DNA of 46,738 bases from an uncultured Acetatifactor sp. (lineage in GTDB: Bacteria; Bacillota; Clostridia; Lachnospirales; Lachnospiraceae), in NCBI GenBank assembly GCA_949840885.1, contig CATKYJ010000034.1, positions 1-46,738 of the forward strand, given 5' to 3'. A model generated the notes under the pieces. That model searched no databases and was not told the origin of the DNA. It saw only the letters and a list, made by a program, of their open reading frames with translations. Position 1 is the first letter of the stretch, and each line of letters opens with the position of its first letter. Both the position numbers and the translations under genes were made by a program. Shown here in pieces: positions 16,938-25,900 of this stretch.

Positions 16938-17501
16938 ATGCCGGTGGAAAAGATAAGGGAAGACATGGCAGAAACAGAAAAAGTGAGGACGGATGGGGCA
17001 GGAACAGCCAGGGGGATAAGGAAAGAGAGAGCCGAGAGAAGCGTAAATGCGGCGGAATGCCTGCAAGACAGCCATCGGTATGACGATATCATAAATCTGC
17101 CCCATCATGTCTCCGCTCTGCATCCTGCTATGCCGGTGGCAGACAGAGCTGCACAGTTTATGCCGTTTGCGGCGCTTACAGGTCATGGGGAGGCCATTCG
17201 GGAGACAGGGAGGCTGACTGAGGACAGGTCAGAGCCAGAAGCTGATTTCATGGAAAATCTTGACGGGAGGCTGCAGTATCTGAGAGAGCGGATCGGGGAG
17301 CATCCGGAGATTTCAGTCACCTATTTCAAGCCGGATGCCAGAAAGGCCGGCGGGGCGTATGTGACCGTGACAGGCCGCATCCGGAAGCTGGATCTCTATG
17401 AGCGGATTCTGCTAATGGAGGACGGCACGAACATCCGCATGGACGAGGTAATGGGGATGGAGGGGGAGATATTTTCGGATTTGGAGGGGATGGGGCCGTA
17501 G
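16938..17501 (+). CDS. YolD-like family protein
   Basis: The 187-aa protein has the YolD-like core from about residue 48 (YDDIINLPHHVSALHPAMPV, then DRAAQFMPFAALTGHGEAIR). It ends with a beta-rich part (GGAYVTVTGRIRKLDLYERI) typical of the family. YolD-like proteins sit beside UvrX/UmuC-type polymerases in Firmicutes and are thought to modulate them, as functional stand-ins for UmuD (inference from the family). The first 45 residues are charged and poorly conserved. ATG 16938 has GGAGG very close (two bases), so ATG 16965 with AAGGGAAG upstream is a fair alternative. It converges on yccF with a ten-base gap. Confidence 0.82.
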   Translation: MPVEKIREDMAETEKVRTDGAGTARGIRKERAERSVNAAECLQDSHRYDDIINLPHHVSALHPAMPVADRAAQFMPFAALTGHGEAIRETGRLTEDRSEPEADFMENLDGRLQYLRERIGEHPEISVTYFKPDARKAGGAYVTVTGRIRKLDLYERILLMEDGTNIRMDEVMGMEGEIFSDLEGMGP

Positions 17502-17511
17502 CGCCCAGCCC

Positions 17512-17871
17512 CTAATCCACCGTAGCGCCAAAGGGCATGAGTGCAAGCTTTGCAATCTTAAAGCACTGCATGCCGAAAGGAATTCCAATGATGGTGCAGC
17601 AAAGGAGGAGGCCGTTTAAGACGGCGGCTATGGCCAGCGGAATCCCGCTCAGCACCAGCCACAGAACATTGGCCAGGAGGGACATGGCCCCGCCGCCGTA
17701 GCGGATTTCCTTTCCGAAAGGAAAGAATGCCAGGGAGGCAAATTTAAAGCACTGGGTTCCGATGGGGATGCCTATGATGGTAATGCACCACAACACGCCG
17801 GCAAGCGTCCATCCCAGCCCCTGCCATAAGCCACCGCAGATAAACCAGATCAAATTTCCTAAACAGTTCAT
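17512..17871 (-). CDS. yccF: YccF domain inner-membrane protein
   Basis: The 119-aa protein consists of two copies of the YccF domain. Each has a membrane hairpin ending in a GIPIG/GIPFG motif, and a similar block follows in both: CFKFASLAFFPFGKEI in the first and CFKIAKLALMPFGATV in the second. The function is unknown; it is a small conserved membrane protein in many bacteria. GGAGGTAAGAC precedes ATG 17871. It lies 40 bases after the DUF4317 gene on the same strand, so the two are probably cotranscribed. Confidence 0.88.
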   Translation of the reverse strand: MNCLGNLIWFICGGLWQGLGWTLAGVLWCITIIGIPIGTQCFKFASLAFFPFGKEIRYGGGAMSLLANVLWLVLSGIPLAIAAVLNGLLLCCTIIGIPFGMQCFKIAKLALMPFGATVD

Positions 17872-17911
17872 GTCTTACCTCCATGAGCGCTCTGTCGCTC
17901 TTTCTATTGTA

Positions 17912-19210
17912 TTATATGCCATCCGCCTCTTCCGGTTCTCCATCCCCGCTGACAGCAGTGCGCACCGTGATACCGTTGACTACAATGCTACCATCCAATG
18001 CGATCACAAGGCATTCTCTGCCGTCTATCTGTCTGGTCTCGATGAGATCCGTGCGCTCGGGTTTGACCTTGATGACAACGTCAGGGGTTTTCACCTCAAA
18101 GGAACGGGTCTCCATGATATTGTTCATAAGCAGGGAAGTGCTTTCCCCCGCGGTCTCGTCATAATGTCTTTCGAAGTCCGAGAGCCTCTCGTCTGTCACG
18201 CCGCTGTCCGCCAGGATGGTCTTTACCTGGGTCTTGTCCAGGGATAGAGGTTCCGGGGATTCCTTGTGCTCCTGGGCAAGTTCCGTGAACCGCTCGTGGA
18301 TGTCCTTTACCATTTCGATGCTGCAGTCCTCCCCCAGGGTGTCCTCGATCAGGGTCTGGAAAGTCTCTTTCTGGCCGCCGGCGGACAGGGGCAGGGGGCA
18401 GTCAAAGAGTCGGTCTACGAAGCCCTCCTGCAGTTCCTCGGGATTCTTCGAATAATAGAGGAGACTGTGGATATCTGCGCTGCGGTCGTTGAAAGCGGGG
18501 AAGAGGAAACCTGTGTCCGGCAGGGACACCACCCAGTCCCTGATTCGGTTTTGAAAAGCGTTTTCCTCGGGATTGTAGCTTAAGCCCGGCTTGGACAGTT
18601 CTACCGGGCAGATGCAGGAGAGTATGTATTCGTAGATCTCGTCCGAGGCGTCCTCCATTTCCAGCCCGTCCGAAGTCCGGCCGGGCACATCGTACACATC
18701 ATGCACCAGGAGAATCAGATAGTTGCCTACGTATTCGTAGTTCTCTATGATACGGTCAAAATATTCCTCCAGCAGGGCCTCATCCTTAAGTTTGCTGTCC
18801 CGCAGCCCCAGCAGGAGGCCGTGGGCATTTAAGGCGCCAAAAGCTGAGGGGCCAGCAGTCAGGGCCTCAGCGGCTAAGCCTCCGTCACTTAAGGCTTCGG
18901 CAGATGAAATGCCGGCAGCTGGGGCATCAGCCATCGGGGCTCCCTGCCCCCCGGCCTCCATGTCCTGCGTCCATTCGGCGGAGAGGGGGAACTCCAGGTT
19001 CAGCAGGTTCTTTCCTAAGGTGCCGGAAAGGGCCTTTCTCAGTATCTCGAAATATTTGAACATCTCCTCCTCCGGAAGCGCCAGAAAAGCCTGGCCGAAG
19101 TGTGTCTTCTTATTTTTCTCTCCGTCCACATAGCAGCCGCATATGCGGGTGATGGAGCAGTTTTTCGGTGTCAGCAGTTTTTTGATCTCTGATATATCCT
19201 GTTTGGTCAT
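17912..19210 (-). CDS. DUF4317 family protein
   Basis: The 432-aa cytosolic protein starts MTKQDISEIKKLLTPKNCSI and continues with CGCYVDGEKNK, the standard opening of DUF4317, a family found mainly in Lachnospiraceae and relatives with unknown function. The body contains LLVHDVYDVPGRTSDG and CPVELSKPGLSY, both family-typical. Residues about 110-155 form an Ala/Gly-rich insert (ADAPAAGISSAEALSDGGLA and on) that looks like a degenerate short-repeat expansion. The C-terminus carries a small beta domain (DVVIKVKPERTDLIETRQID). AGGAGGCAAAGCC precedes ATG 19210. A promoter is seen 70 bases upstream. Confidence 0.85.
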   Translation of the reverse strand: MTKQDISEIKKLLTPKNCSITRICGCYVDGEKNKKTHFGQAFLALPEEEMFKYFEILRKALSGTLGKNLLNLEFPLSAEWTQDMEAGGQGAPMADAPAAGISSAEALSDGGLAAEALTAGPSAFGALNAHGLLLGLRDSKLKDEALLEEYFDRIIENYEYVGNYLILLVHDVYDVPGRTSDGLEMEDASDEIYEYILSCICPVELSKPGLSYNPEENAFQNRIRDWVVSLPDTGFLFPAFNDRSADIHSLLYYSKNPEELQEGFVDRLFDCPLPLSAGGQKETFQTLIEDTLGEDCSIEMVKDIHERFTELAQEHKESPEPLSLDKTQVKTILADSGVTDERLSDFERHYDETAGESTSLLMNNIMETRSFEVKTPDVVIKVKPERTDLIETRQIDGRECLVIALDGSIVVNGITVRTAVSGDGEPEEADGI

Positions 19211-19278
19211 GGCTTTGCCTCCTGTTCAAATCCTGCGTCAGCCCATCCGGTACAAGGCATGGGCGGAAATCTGAATCC

Positions 19279-19307
19279 AGTATATAACAAATTTTCCGAA
19301 TGGGCAA
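19279..19307 (-). promoter_or_regulatory. Predicted promoter of the DUF4317-yccF operon
   Basis: On the minus strand TTGCCC (19307-19302), a 17-base spacer and TATACT (19284-19279) lie about 70 bases before the DUF4317 start. It is divergent from the mscL promoter. Confidence 0.55.
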
Positions 19308-19320
19308 GCATACAAATGGG

Positions 19321-19349
19321 TTGTGGCAAAGGAAATCTTGTGTTACTAT
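19321..19349 (+). promoter_or_regulatory. Predicted promoter of mscL and the TPR gene
   Basis: TTGTGG (19321-19326), 17 bases and TACTAT (19344-19349) precede mscL with a leader of about 110 bases. The -35 is imperfect. The divergent layout with 19279-19307 supports this as a shared control region. Confidence 0.5.
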
Positions 19350-19467
19350 GGAAAAGGAATTTTGTAGAATAAAGAAGAACAGGCACAAAAACAAAGTGCA
19401 ACAAAAACACACGGGATACGGGGAGCCGCGCAGGCAGGCGAGCCCCGGGAAAGGCGGGAAGAGGACA

Positions 19468-19914
19468 ATGAAAAAGGACGGAAAGGGATTTATTGCAGAA
19501 TTTAGAAAATTCATTACCAGGGGCAATGTGCTGGACATGGCGGTAGGTGTGATCGTGGGAGGCGCGTTCACTTCTATTGTGACCTCCCTGAACACAGACA
19601 TACTGACCCCTTTGCTAGGGATATTCGGCGGCACGGACTTCAGCTACCTGACAATGACGCTGGGCAGCGGGGAGAATGCCCCTGTGCTGAACTATGGCAA
19701 TTTCATCACGGCGGTCATCAATTTCCTGATCACGGCCCTGGTGATCTTCTGCCTGGTCAAGGGAATCAACGCCATCGGAGAGCGGGTGAAGAAAAAGGAG
19801 CCCGAGAAGCCGGCTGCGCCCACCACGAAAAAATGCCCTTACTGCCTCAGTGACATACCTCTGGAGGCAACCAGATGTCCGCATTGCACCTCCCGCTTTG
19901 ATGAGGAGGATTAA
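19468..19914 (+). CDS. mscL: Large-conductance mechanosensitive channel MscL with C-terminal zinc ribbon
   Basis: MscL opens when membrane tension rises and saves cells from osmotic downshock. The 148-aa product shows the MscL start FIAEFRKFITRGNVLDMAVG, TM1 through VIVGGAFTSIVTSL, and a second helix FITAVINFLITALVIFCLVK near residues 76-95. A charged tail with two CPxC pairs (CPYC and CPHC) follows, a zinc-ribbon add-on seen in some clostridial MscL proteins. ATG 19468 has GGAAGAGG just upstream; earlier in-frame codons are not family-like. Its stop is two bases before the TPR gene start, so the two genes are cotranscribed. Confidence 0.92.
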   Translation: MKKDGKGFIAEFRKFITRGNVLDMAVGVIVGGAFTSIVTSLNTDILTPLLGIFGGTDFSYLTMTLGSGENAPVLNYGNFITAVINFLITALVIFCLVKGINAIGERVKKKEPEKPAAPTTKKCPYCLSDIPLEATRCPHCTSRFDEED

Positions 19915-19915
19915 G

Positions 19916-20968
19916 ATGGGGCGGAAAGGAATGGGAAAGAAGCTGAAATATCTTTGGCTGGCGGCCATTGTCCTGGCACTTGGAGGGTGCGGCGGCAGCG
20001 ACGAGAGAATCGGCGGGGCCATGCAGATGATCGGCGAACTAAACTATCAGGGGGCGCTGGAGCAGCTGGAACTGGCTAAGGAAAACGGGGAGAACGACCG
20101 CCTGGTAGACAGGGCCAGGGGAATCGCCTATATGGGGCTTACGGATTATGAGCAGGCCGCGCTCTGCTTTGAGGCTGCGCTTGCGGGAAGTGACGGGCTG
20201 GTACAGAACGTGGACTTCGACCTGAATTTCTACCTGGCCGCAGCCTATACCAAGAGCGAGAGATACGGCGAGGCGGAAGACATCTACGATGCGGTGCTGG
20301 CCCTGCGCCCCGGTGAGGAGGATGCCTATTTCCTCCGGGGGAACGTAAGGCTTGTCCAGGGGAACTACGAGGGCGCGAAAGCGGACTTTGACAAGGTGAT
20401 CTCCATGGACGCCTCGAATTACGACAGACTGATCGAAATATATGAGGTGCTGGACTATTTTGGCTATGGGGAAGCAGGCAGGGAGTATCTGCAGGCTGCA
20501 CTGGCCTCCGGCGACAAGGAAATGGACAAGTATGCCAGCGGCCGGATCTACTATTATTTAGGGGAATACCAGCGTGCCTATCTGGATCTGGAGGAGGCCA
20601 GGGAGAAAGGCGGCGTGGAGAGCTATCTGTATCTGGGAAAAGCTTATGAGGCTACCGGAGACTACAATTATGCCTCCAGCGTCTATAACAGCTATCTGGA
20701 GAAAAATGAGGGCAACGCGGAGATCTATAATCAGCTGGGTTTGTGCGAGATGACAAAGGGGGAGTACCGAAAGGCCCTGGAGGCATTCCAGGCGGGGATG
20801 AAGCTGCAGAATGTCACTATGATGCAGACTCTGTCATTTAATGAGATTGTGGCCTATGAGCACCTGGGGGACTATCGCCAAGCGGCTATCCTGATGGAGA
20901 ATTATCTGAAGAATTATCCGGACGACACGCAGGCGAAGCGGGAGTATGAATTCCTCTCCACCAGGTAA
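19916..20968 (+). CDS. TPR-repeat lipoprotein
   Basis: The 350-aa protein starts with a lipoprotein signal (YLWLAAIVLALGGCGG; lipid-modified Cys near residue 25). A run of tetratricopeptide repeats follows through nearly the whole length, for example AYFLRGNVRLVQGNYEGAKA, SYLYLGKAYEATGDYNYASS and IYNQLGLCEMTKGEYRKALE. TPR units bind protein partners, so it is probably a surface scaffold; no partner can be named. ATG 19916 is chosen with AGGAGG six bases upstream, inside the mscL end; ATG 19931 is possible. A strong hairpin terminator follows. Confidence 0.82.
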   Translation: MGRKGMGKKLKYLWLAAIVLALGGCGGSDERIGGAMQMIGELNYQGALEQLELAKENGENDRLVDRARGIAYMGLTDYEQAALCFEAALAGSDGLVQNVDFDLNFYLAAAYTKSERYGEAEDIYDAVLALRPGEEDAYFLRGNVRLVQGNYEGAKADFDKVISMDASNYDRLIEIYEVLDYFGYGEAGREYLQAALASGDKEMDKYASGRIYYYLGEYQRAYLDLEEAREKGGVESYLYLGKAYEATGDYNYASSVYNSYLEKNEGNAEIYNQLGLCEMTKGEYRKALEAFQAGMKLQNVTMMQTLSFNEIVAYEHLGDYRQAAILMENYLKNYPDDTQAKREYEFLSTR

Positions 20969-20995
20969 GGAACGGAATAACAAGGGGGCCTAAAA

Positions 20996-21028
20996 GAAAA
21001 AGCATCGGGGGGATTCCCCGATGCTTTT
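20996..21028. terminator. Bidirectional terminator between the TPR gene and cspA
   Basis: AAAAGCATCGGGG pairs perfectly with the mirrored CCCCGATGCTTTT around a short loop. A-runs and T-runs on the two sides let it stop transcription from both the TPR gene and the convergent cold-shock gene. Confidence 0.88.
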
Positions 21029-21052
21029 GTCGCCTGGTTCGTATAGAAGCAA

Positions 21053-21268
21053 TTAGCCTACCACTGTAACGTTGGTAGCGCGGATCTTGCTGCTGTTCTG
21101 AGGATCGCACTCGGTATCGAAAGAAACTTTTTGGCCTTCCTCCAGGGACTTGAAGCCCTCAGCGTTGATTGCGGAGAAATGAACGAACACTTCCTCGCCG
21201 GTTGCATCGTTGGTGATGAAGCCGTAACCTTTCTGTGCATTGAACCATTTAACTGTACCGTTGTTCAT
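21053..21268 (-). CDS. cspA: Cold-shock protein (CspA family)
   Basis: The 71-aa protein is a single cold-shock domain: [20 protein letters not shown] contains RNP1 (KGYGFIT) and VFVHFSAI is RNP2. It binds single-stranded RNA and DNA and melts RNA structure, acting as an RNA chaperone. The length is standard. AAAGGAGGTACCAAC precedes ATG 21268, a strong ribosome site. A consensus promoter and a long leader with a stable hairpin lie upstream. The paralogue number in the genome cannot be judged here. Confidence 0.95.
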   Translation of the reverse strand: MNNGTVKWFNAQKGYGFITNDATGEEVFVHFSAINAEGFKSLEEGQKVSFDTECDPQNSSKIRATNVTVVG

Positions 21269-21325
21269 GTTGGTACCTCCTTTAAGTAATGAAAATTTGT
21301 GATTCTTAAACGTCGGACAAAAAAA

Positions 21326-21381
21326 TCACATATTTTTGTAAATCGTCATAAAAAGTAATAGCGACTTACAAAAATATGTGA
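21326..21381 (-). promoter_or_regulatory. Long stem-loop in the cspA 5' leader
   Basis: Arms at 21326-21345 and 21362-21381 pair over 20 bp with one A-C mismatch; the AT-rich core TTACAAAAATATGTG is perfectly complementary. The loop is 16 bases. In the minus-strand transcript this hairpin starts about 25 bases after the predicted start and lies upstream of the ribosome site. It could act as a cold-sensitive leader element or stabilise the mRNA (inference). Confidence 0.6.
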
Positions 21382-21413
21382 GTTCCATGACTTTCATTCA
21401 GAATACGACTATG

Positions 21414-21442
21414 AGTATAGCTTGCTTTGAGCCAGTTGTCAA
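21414..21442 (-). promoter_or_regulatory. Consensus promoter of cspA
   Basis: On the minus strand TTGACA (21442-21437), exactly 17 bases and TATACT (21419-21414) form a near-perfect sigma-A promoter, giving a leader of about 140 bases. Confidence 0.85.
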
Positions 21443-21532
21443 CACTTTTTTTAAAATTTCGCATAATTTTTTTTGGAAATGGAGAAATTGATATCAGAAA
21501 ACATACCTTAGGCAGGAAAGGATGGATTTGAT

Positions 21533-22177
21533 ATGGCGATGTTAGGTGTGATGTGGCTGATGACGGCAATGGTAGTGGGCTTTATGCTGGGCAGGGTCTC
21601 CATGTACGGACAGATGGAGGAAGCGCCGGAGGATACGAATGAGCCGCCGGCCAGAGAGGAAAAGCACTTTCTGCGGCGGGGAAAGGCGCATCACGAGGAG
21701 GAGCGGGCGCACTGGTCTGTGGGCAGCCCTGTGTCAGGGTTCGCGGAGGCGGGACAGGACGGGGAGAGTCCCGTGGTGGTTATCGATCCGGACTGTGACT
21801 GCGTGTATGCGCCTGCGGGAGGAAAGGTCACCAGGCTTTTTCCCATGGGGAATGCTTTCCGCATGGTGACAGAGTTTGGAGCGCAGCTGTATGTCCAGGT
21901 GGGGGATGGCAGCGATGAACTGATGGGTAGGTATTACCGACCCAGGATCATGCAGAATGAGATCGTGGGCAAAGGGAAGCTTCTGATAGAGTTCGACAAA
22001 AGGGGGCTGCAGGCGGCGGGAGCCTCCTGTCTGGTCAGCGTCCGCGTGGAAGGGTGGCGGTATGGGGGAAGCGTGAAAGAGACTGCGGGAGAACAGGTCA
22101 GGATCGGAGAGGAGATTTTTCAGGTGCAGGAGGCTGCCGGCCAGGAAGTGCCGTTTCGGCGCAGGGCCTTTGAGTAA
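21533..22177 (+). CDS. Membrane-anchored EIIA(Glc)-like domain protein lacking the phospho-His
   Basis: The 214-aa product has one N-terminal membrane helix (MLGVMWLMTAMVVGFMLG), a charged linker (about 30-75), then a domain like the glucose-type PTS EIIA. YAPAGGKVTRLFPMGNAF matches the EIIA start, and GKGKLLIEFDKRGLQAAGAS matches its later strands. In active EIIA the motif is LLIHVGIDT with a phosphorylated His. Here it is LYVQVGDGS, with Gln122 in the His position, so phosphotransfer is unlikely. It may bind a peptide or sugar ligand or act as a scaffold in the cell envelope (inference). ATG 21533 follows AAAGGATGG. No PTS genes are nearby. Confidence 0.65.
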   Translation: MAMLGVMWLMTAMVVGFMLGRVSMYGQMEEAPEDTNEPPAREEKHFLRRGKAHHEEERAHWSVGSPVSGFAEAGQDGESPVVVIDPDCDCVYAPAGGKVTRLFPMGNAFRMVTEFGAQLYVQVGDGSDELMGRYYRPRIMQNEIVGKGKLLIEFDKRGLQAAGASCLVSVRVEGWRYGGSVKETAGEQVRIGEEIFQVQEAAGQEVPFRRRAFE

Positions 22178-22254
22178 AAGGCGTGAGCGCTGCCCTGCCC
22201 CCGCCGTTTGCATGAAATGCAGCCGGCAGAAATAAAATCTTAATAAATTGACGC

Positions 22255-22318
22255 TTGACAAATACCCTGTGGGGGTATATTCTGTGATAGTAGGAACAGA
22301 TACCCCCATAGGGTATTT
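22255..22318 (+). promoter_or_regulatory. Copper-responsive promoter with paired CsoR operators
   Basis: TTGACA (22255-22260), 17 bases and TATTCT (22278-22283) form the promoter. Two operator-like sites, AATACCCTGTGGGGGTAT (22261-22278) and ATACCCCCATAGGGTATT (22301-22318), are inverted copies of each other with one mismatch. Both match the G/C-tract TACCC-N-GGGTA pattern of CsoR boxes. The first fills the spacer and the second lies just after the start point. Cu(I)-free CsoR should block initiation. Confidence 0.85.
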
Positions 22319-22391
22319 TGTACAATAAAAACCGGATAAAGAGGGCGGAACAATTTGCCGCTTGAGGCTGCCGGGGCAGGAGGATAGAAAG

Positions 22392-22742
22392 ATGGCAGAG
22401 GGAAATACCAGGGACAGCAAGCAATGCAACGGAATAACAGAAGATGAAAGTGTCTGCAATTGCCACCAGAAGACCACGCCCCGGGAGGAAAGGGAGCTGA
22501 GGGCTTTGAAGAACCGTCTGAGCCGTATGATGGGGCAGCTGAGCGGCATCGGGAAGATGCTGGACGAGAACCGCTACTGTGGGGAAGTGCTCACCCAGGT
22601 GGCTGCCGTGGAGAGCGCGCTGCAGTCGTTCGCTTATCTGATTCTCAGAGAGCATATGGAGACCTGCGTGGTGGAGGAGATCAGAAAGGGGAACCTGGCC
22701 GTGGTGGACGAAGCGGTGGAGCTGATGAAGAAGCTGAAGTGA
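22392..22742 (+). CDS. csoR: CsoR-family copper-sensing repressor
   Basis: The 116-aa all-helical repressor would bind its own operator and release it on binding Cu(I). The copper ligands show the exact family spacing: Cys63, His88 and Cys92 (NRYCGEV, EHMETC). The DNA-binding region RALKNRLSRMMGQLSGIGKM is typical. An unusual N-terminal tail of about 30 residues carries extra Cys/His (QCNG and VCNCH). ATG 22392 is chosen because GGAGGAT lies seven bases upstream, rather than the TTG at 22362. It lies 200 bases before copA; the pair forms one copper-resistance unit. The gap 22743-22944 has no recognised gene. Confidence 0.9.
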   Translation: MAEGNTRDSKQCNGITEDESVCNCHQKTTPREERELRALKNRLSRMMGQLSGIGKMLDENRYCGEVLTQVAAVESALQSFAYLILREHMETCVVEEIRKGNLAVVDEAVELMKKLK

Positions 22743-22944
22743 ACGGTTCGCACAGGCAGGCTGCGGCGCAATGAATAAGCGGAAAGCCAGACAGAGGGGC
22801 TGTGGTGCGATGGGGCCTGTGGCCAGTGACAACGCGGCAGATAGAAGTAGTCATTTGGCAAAGTGTAAGGTGGCCGGTGCGCCGGGCAAATGCGCAGGAG
22901 GCCCGTAAGAACAGGGGTATGGGGTGGAAAGGAGTGACATAAAA

Positions 22945-25900
22945 ATGAAAGAGAGATATCATATTTCCGGCATGACCTGCTCGGCCTGCTCTTCCCATGT
23001 GGAGAAAGCGGTGAACAAGCTGGCAGGCGTGGAGAAAGCATCGGTGAATCTGCTGACGGAGACAATGGAGATCAGCTATGATGAGGGGAAGCTTGGCGGA
23101 GGGGAGATCGTGGCCGCCGTGGAAAAGGCCGGGTACGGCGCGGCGCTGATCATCGGCGGGGCACGCGGACGGACGCAGACCGGGAGAGAGGCCAGAGCAG
23201 CCCAAGGGGCGCGGCTTGGAGAGGGCAGCGGGGGATCGCGGTTCGCAGCCGGTGGACCGGCGGTGAACTGCACGGAGAATGCCTGCTGCAACACGGAAAA
23301 GCCGGAGGACGGACAGGGCCGGGCGGCCTGTGACGGCAGTGCGGGAGACTTGGATTCGGACAGAGAATATCACAGCAGGTACACCAGAACCACCGGCAGT
23401 GCCCCGGGCCGGGACAGCGTAGAGAAAAAGGCGAAAGAGGAGGCCAGGGCCATGAAGTGGCGCTTAGGTCTTTCCATAGGCTTTCTGCTGCCATTGATGT
23501 ACGTGGCTATGTACCATATGTACAATGAATGGTTCGGTCTGCCTATACCGGGCTTTGTACATCGTAATTTTCATGGGAATGAGAATGCCCTGACATTTGC
23601 CCTGACGCAGTTTCTGCTGCTCCTGCCAATCGTGTACATGAACCGGAAATTTTTTTCGGTAGGCTTCAAGACCCTCAGGCACTTAAGCCCCAATATGGAC
23701 AGCCTCATCGCCTTGGGGGCCTCTGCGGCCATTGGCTATGGGATTTTTGCCATGTACCGTATCAGCTTCGGCCTGGGGCATGGGGACATGGCGGTGGTAG
23801 AGCAGTATTCCCATGACTTATATTTCGAGTCTGCGGGCATGATACTGACTTTGATCACCGTGGGGAAATACCTGGAGAGCCGTTCCAAGGGCAAGACCAG
23901 CGAGGCCATCACCAAGCTCATGGATCTGTCGCCCAAGACGGCCATCGTGCTTTTGGAGGACGGCAGAGAGATAGAGGTTCCCACGGAGGAGCTGCAAAGC
24001 GGCGATATCTTCCTGGTAAAGCCCGGCAGCCTGGTGCCGGTGGACGGCACGGTGCTGGAGGGATATTCCAGCGTGGACGAGGCGGCCATCACCGGGGAGA
24101 GCGTGCCCGTGGAGAAGCAGGAGGGCGACAAGGTGGTGTCCGCCACGGTGAATAAGGCCGGGTTCTTAAAGTGCCGGGCCGACAGAGTGGGAGAGGACAC
24201 CACTCTGTCCCAGATCATCCGCCTGGTGGAAGAGGCCAGCGCCAGCAAGGCCCCCATCGCCCAATTGGCGGACAAGGTGGCCGGGGTGTTCGTGCCGGTG
24301 GTCATCGGCATTGCGCTGGTGACGCTGGCAGTGTGGCTGATCGCCGGGGCAGGGGCGGAGTTCGCCATTTCCACGGCTATCGCGGTGCTGGTGATATCCT
24401 GCCCCTGCGCTTTGGGGCTGGCTACGCCGGTGGCTATCATGGTGGGCACCGGCGTGGGAGCGGGCCATGGCATTCTGATCAAGTCCGGGGAGGCGCTGCA
24501 GCAGGCGAGGGATGTGGATACTGTAGTCATGGACAAGACAGGAACCATTACATCCGGGAAGCTGAAATGCATGGAAGTGGGGGTTTATGCGCAGGATATG
24601 TCTGTGGACACCCTGGTGCAAATCGCGGCTGCCCTGGAGAAGAAAAGCGAGCATCCCCTGGCGGAGGCCGTGGTGGAGTACGCCGCCTCCCGGAAGCTGG
24701 ATTTGCCCCAGATAAAGGAGTTCAAGGCAGTCTTCGGCAGAGGCGTGGAGGGGGTGCTGGCGGAGGACGTGCCTCCGAGACGGTTCGTGTCCGAGGAGGA
24801 CGGGCCTGTCACAGCGGTGAACCTGGTGCCCGGGGAGGGCGCCCGGAAAAGGGCCGATAAGCCCTCGGAAGCGCAGAGGGAGGCTTTCCTGGCGTGCAGA
24901 GATGCAGGCGCAAAAGCTGGAACCCGGTATCTGGTGGGGAACCAGGCTTACCTGAAAGAGAATGGCATCTCCATAGACCCTGTGGTGCTGGGAGGGATTC
25001 AGAGCATCGCAGACGAGGGGATGACGCCCTTTCTGGTGGCCGGGGAGGGGAGGTTCCTAGGCAGCATCGGCGTGGCGGATGGAATCAAGCCCACATCAGA
25101 TGCGGCTATCCAGAAGTTCCAGGAGATGGGCATCCGTGTGGTGATGCTCACCGGGGACAATAAGCGGACTGCGGAGGCCGTGCGCAGACGTTTGGGAATC
25201 GCCGAGGTGGTGGCGGAGGTCCTGCCCCAGGACAAGGAGAAGAAGATCAGCCAGCTAAAGGCCGAGGGTCACAAGGTAGCCATGATCGGGGACGGCATCA
25301 ACGATGCGCCCGCACTGGCCGCGGCGGATGTGGGAATGGCCATAGGCGCTGGCACGGACGTAGCCATGGAGAGCGCGGATATTATATTGATGAAGAGCGA
25401 TCTGGGAGACGCAGTGACGGCAGTTCGCTTAAGCAGGGCAGTCATCCGCAATATCAAACAAAATCTCTTCTGGGCATTCTTTTATAATGTAATAGGGATT
25501 CCATTAGCGGCCGGAGTGTGGTATCCTATATTTGGCATCAAACTAAATCCTATGTTCGGAGCCGCGGCCATGAGCTTAAGCAGTATCTTCGTGGTGGGCA
25601 ACGCCTTGCGGCTGCGCGGCTTTAAGAGCGGGTTCGCCCCGTCTGGAAGAGCCGGTGCCGGGAGACGGTCGCGGGCGGGTCAGGAGCCGGATAAGACGGC
25701 AGACGGATCGGTGTCGGCTGTTACCGCAGAGGAAACTTCGCAGGGAACCGCCGATGAACCTGACAATGCGGCAATGTCGGCCATGCCGTCAGCGGACACA
25801 CCCATACAAGCCGGACATGAAGCCGAACACGAAATGACGAAAAATACAGCGAGCGCGGCAGAAACCAGCGCGGAAAGGATGGAAAGTATGACAAAAGTAA

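Noticed and set aside
22770..22907. Small Cys-containing frame (45 codons) between csoR and copA
   Set aside because: It opens with ATG but has no ribosome site and resembles nothing I know; it stays a possibility only.
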